Shown here piece by piece: positions 5,542 through 6,186 of a DNA stretch of 6,186 nucleotides. Origin of the DNA: Flavipsychrobacter stenotrophus (GTDB lineage: Bacteria; Bacteroidota; Bacteroidia; Chitinophagales; Chitinophagaceae); assembly GCA_947372365.1 (NCBI GenBank), contig CANBTK010000127.1:1-6186 (forward strand), in the 5' to 3' direction. A program made the position numbers and the translations under genes. How positions within the stretch are numbered: position 1 is the stretch's first letter; the number at the start of each line of letters is the position of its first letter. Under the pieces are notes generated by a model that did no database searches, was not told the origin of the DNA, and saw only the letters and a program-made list of their open reading frames with translations.

Positions 5542-6072
5542 ATGAATACTATAATAACCATACTACTTGTAGTGGCAGGTATCATTGCTTGCCTGCTGAT
5601 TATTGCGCTTTTCATGAAAAAAGGCCACTACGCCCAAACGGAAATTATCATCAATGCGCCCCGCCAAAAAGTATTTGATTATTTGAAGCTGCTCAAAAAC
5701 CAGGAAGCGTTCAATAAACACGCAATGGTAGAACCTGACAGGAAACGGGAGTTCAAGGGTATAGATGGCACGGTGGGGTATATTTATGCCTGGAGCGGAG
5801 GTAAAGACGCAGGCGAAGGGGAAAAGGAGATTATGGGCATCATAGAAGGGGAAAGGATTGAAATGGAAATACGGTTTGTAAAACCAATGGTAACCAGCGC
5901 CCGCATTATCATGGCGATGGAATCCTTGGCCGATAATCAAACCACAGTAAGTTGGAGCAATGCAGGTACATTGAAATACCCTATCAACATGATGATACCG
6001 ATGATGGAAAAGTTTGTTGCAAAGGGCATGGCTTCCAGCCTTATTACGCTGAAAAACATCCTCGAAAAGTAA
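5542..6072 (+). CDS. Membrane-anchored SRPBCC (START-like) domain protein
   Basis: A 176-residue protein with an N-terminal hydrophobic helix (about residues 3-25, TIITILLVVAGIIACLLIIA) followed by KK, then an SRPBCC/polyketide-cyclase-like domain (about 31-175). The strand-helix opening EIIINAPRQKVFDYLKLLKN (34-53) is typical: the strand enters the cavity fold and the helix caps it. Later strands include GEGEKEIMGI (91-100) and TTVSWSN (134-140), and a long C-terminal helix ends with SSLITLKNILEK. Proteins of this type bind hydrophobic ligands in a central cavity; no ligand or catalytic role can be assigned. The helix is more likely an anchor than a cleaved signal, since no Ala-x-Ala site or lipobox is seen. 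The start at 5542 follows an A-rich leader (CTAAAAAAATAATAAA), usual for the group. It has its own candidate promoter at 5356-5386 and converges with the pirin gene 21 bases downstream. Confidence 0.88.
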   Translation: MNTIITILLVVAGIIACLLIIALFMKKGHYAQTEIIINAPRQKVFDYLKLLKNQEAFNKHAMVEPDRKREFKGIDGTVGYIYAWSGGKDAGEGEKEIMGIIEGERIEMEIRFVKPMVTSARIIMAMESLADNQTTVSWSNAGTLKYPINMMIPMMEKFVAKGMASSLITLKNILEK

Positions 6073-6093
6073 CCTTCAGTCAATAGGTAGAGG

Positions 6094-6186
6094 TTAGTCT
6101 TTAAGGAACCCGAACTTGCCGGCATTATAATCTTCTATAGCCTGGTGTATTTCCTCCTGGGTATTCATAACAAAAGGGCCATAGCT
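6094..6186 (-). CDS. Pirin-family protein, C-terminal fragment
   Basis: The minus strand reads in frame from the right edge for 30 residues to a TAA at 6096-6094. The residues include [20 protein letters not shown] followed by AGKFG, which is the characteristic C-terminal end of bacterial pirins (GPFVMNT, then an acidic helix and a Y-x-x-G-[KR]-F-G ending). Pirins are bicupin proteins, often metal-binding, some with quercetinase activity. The metal-binding N-terminal cupin is outside the window, so activity cannot be judged. The gene converges on the SRPBCC gene with a 21-base gap and no obvious terminator between them. Confidence 0.85.
   Translation of the reverse strand, partial: SYGPFVMNTQEEIHQAIEDYNAGKFGFLKD

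Noticed and set aside
5563..5940. 125-codon minus-strand frame opposite the SRPBCC gene
   Set aside because: It lies wholly antisense to a well-supported gene and its translation shows no domain.

Overview
The window looks like a chromosomal segment of a Bacteroidota bacterium, probably of the Chitinophagaceae/Sphingobacteriaceae kind; this is inferred from style, not from a marker gene. The grounds are: start codons preceded by A-rich leaders rather than Shine-Dalgarno sites, candidate promoters of the Bacteroidota TTG/TAnnTTTG type, heavy use of ATA (Ile) and AGG (Arg) codons, moderate GC, and short GAAGG-centred hairpin repeats.

Layout. Positions 1-1216 hold the 3' end of a nonribosomal peptide synthetase (NRPS): the end of an adenylation domain, a carrier protein and a terminal type I thioesterase. 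Its stop codon overlaps the start of a stand-alone type II thioesterase (1213-1986) as ATGA. After 104 bases comes an SbnA-like PLP enzyme (2091-3080), expected to help make 2,3-diaminopropionate (Dap). The three genes share a strand and read as the end of a biosynthetic operon for a peptide that may contain Dap. The enzyme that would complete Dap synthesis (SbnB-like) is not in the window.

Positions 3081-3303 form an intergenic region with two inverted repeats, one of them a perfect 19-bp stem, and a TAnnTTTG box. A monofunctional haem catalase follows (3304-4818) and ends at a clear intrinsic terminator (4864-4900).

Positions 4901-5541 hold no convincing gene. The middle (about 5060-5340) is a cluster of small hairpin repeats, including a perfect 21-bp inverted repeat built from two opposed copies of one 15-base unit, resembling a REP doublet (REPIN). 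A good candidate promoter (5356-5386) follows and would transcribe a membrane-anchored SRPBCC-domain protein (5542-6072). A convergent minus-strand gene, the last 30 codons of a pirin-family protein, runs off the right edge.

The first three genes plausibly work together: the NRPS builds and releases a peptide, the type II thioesterase clears mis-primed carrier domains, and the SbnA-like enzyme supplies a building block. The catalase, SRPBCC protein and pirin look like separate housekeeping or stress genes. The most unusual points are the altered catalytic-acid position in the type II thioesterase, the altered PLP-lysine motif and short N-terminus of the SbnA-like enzyme, and the hairpin-repeat cluster.
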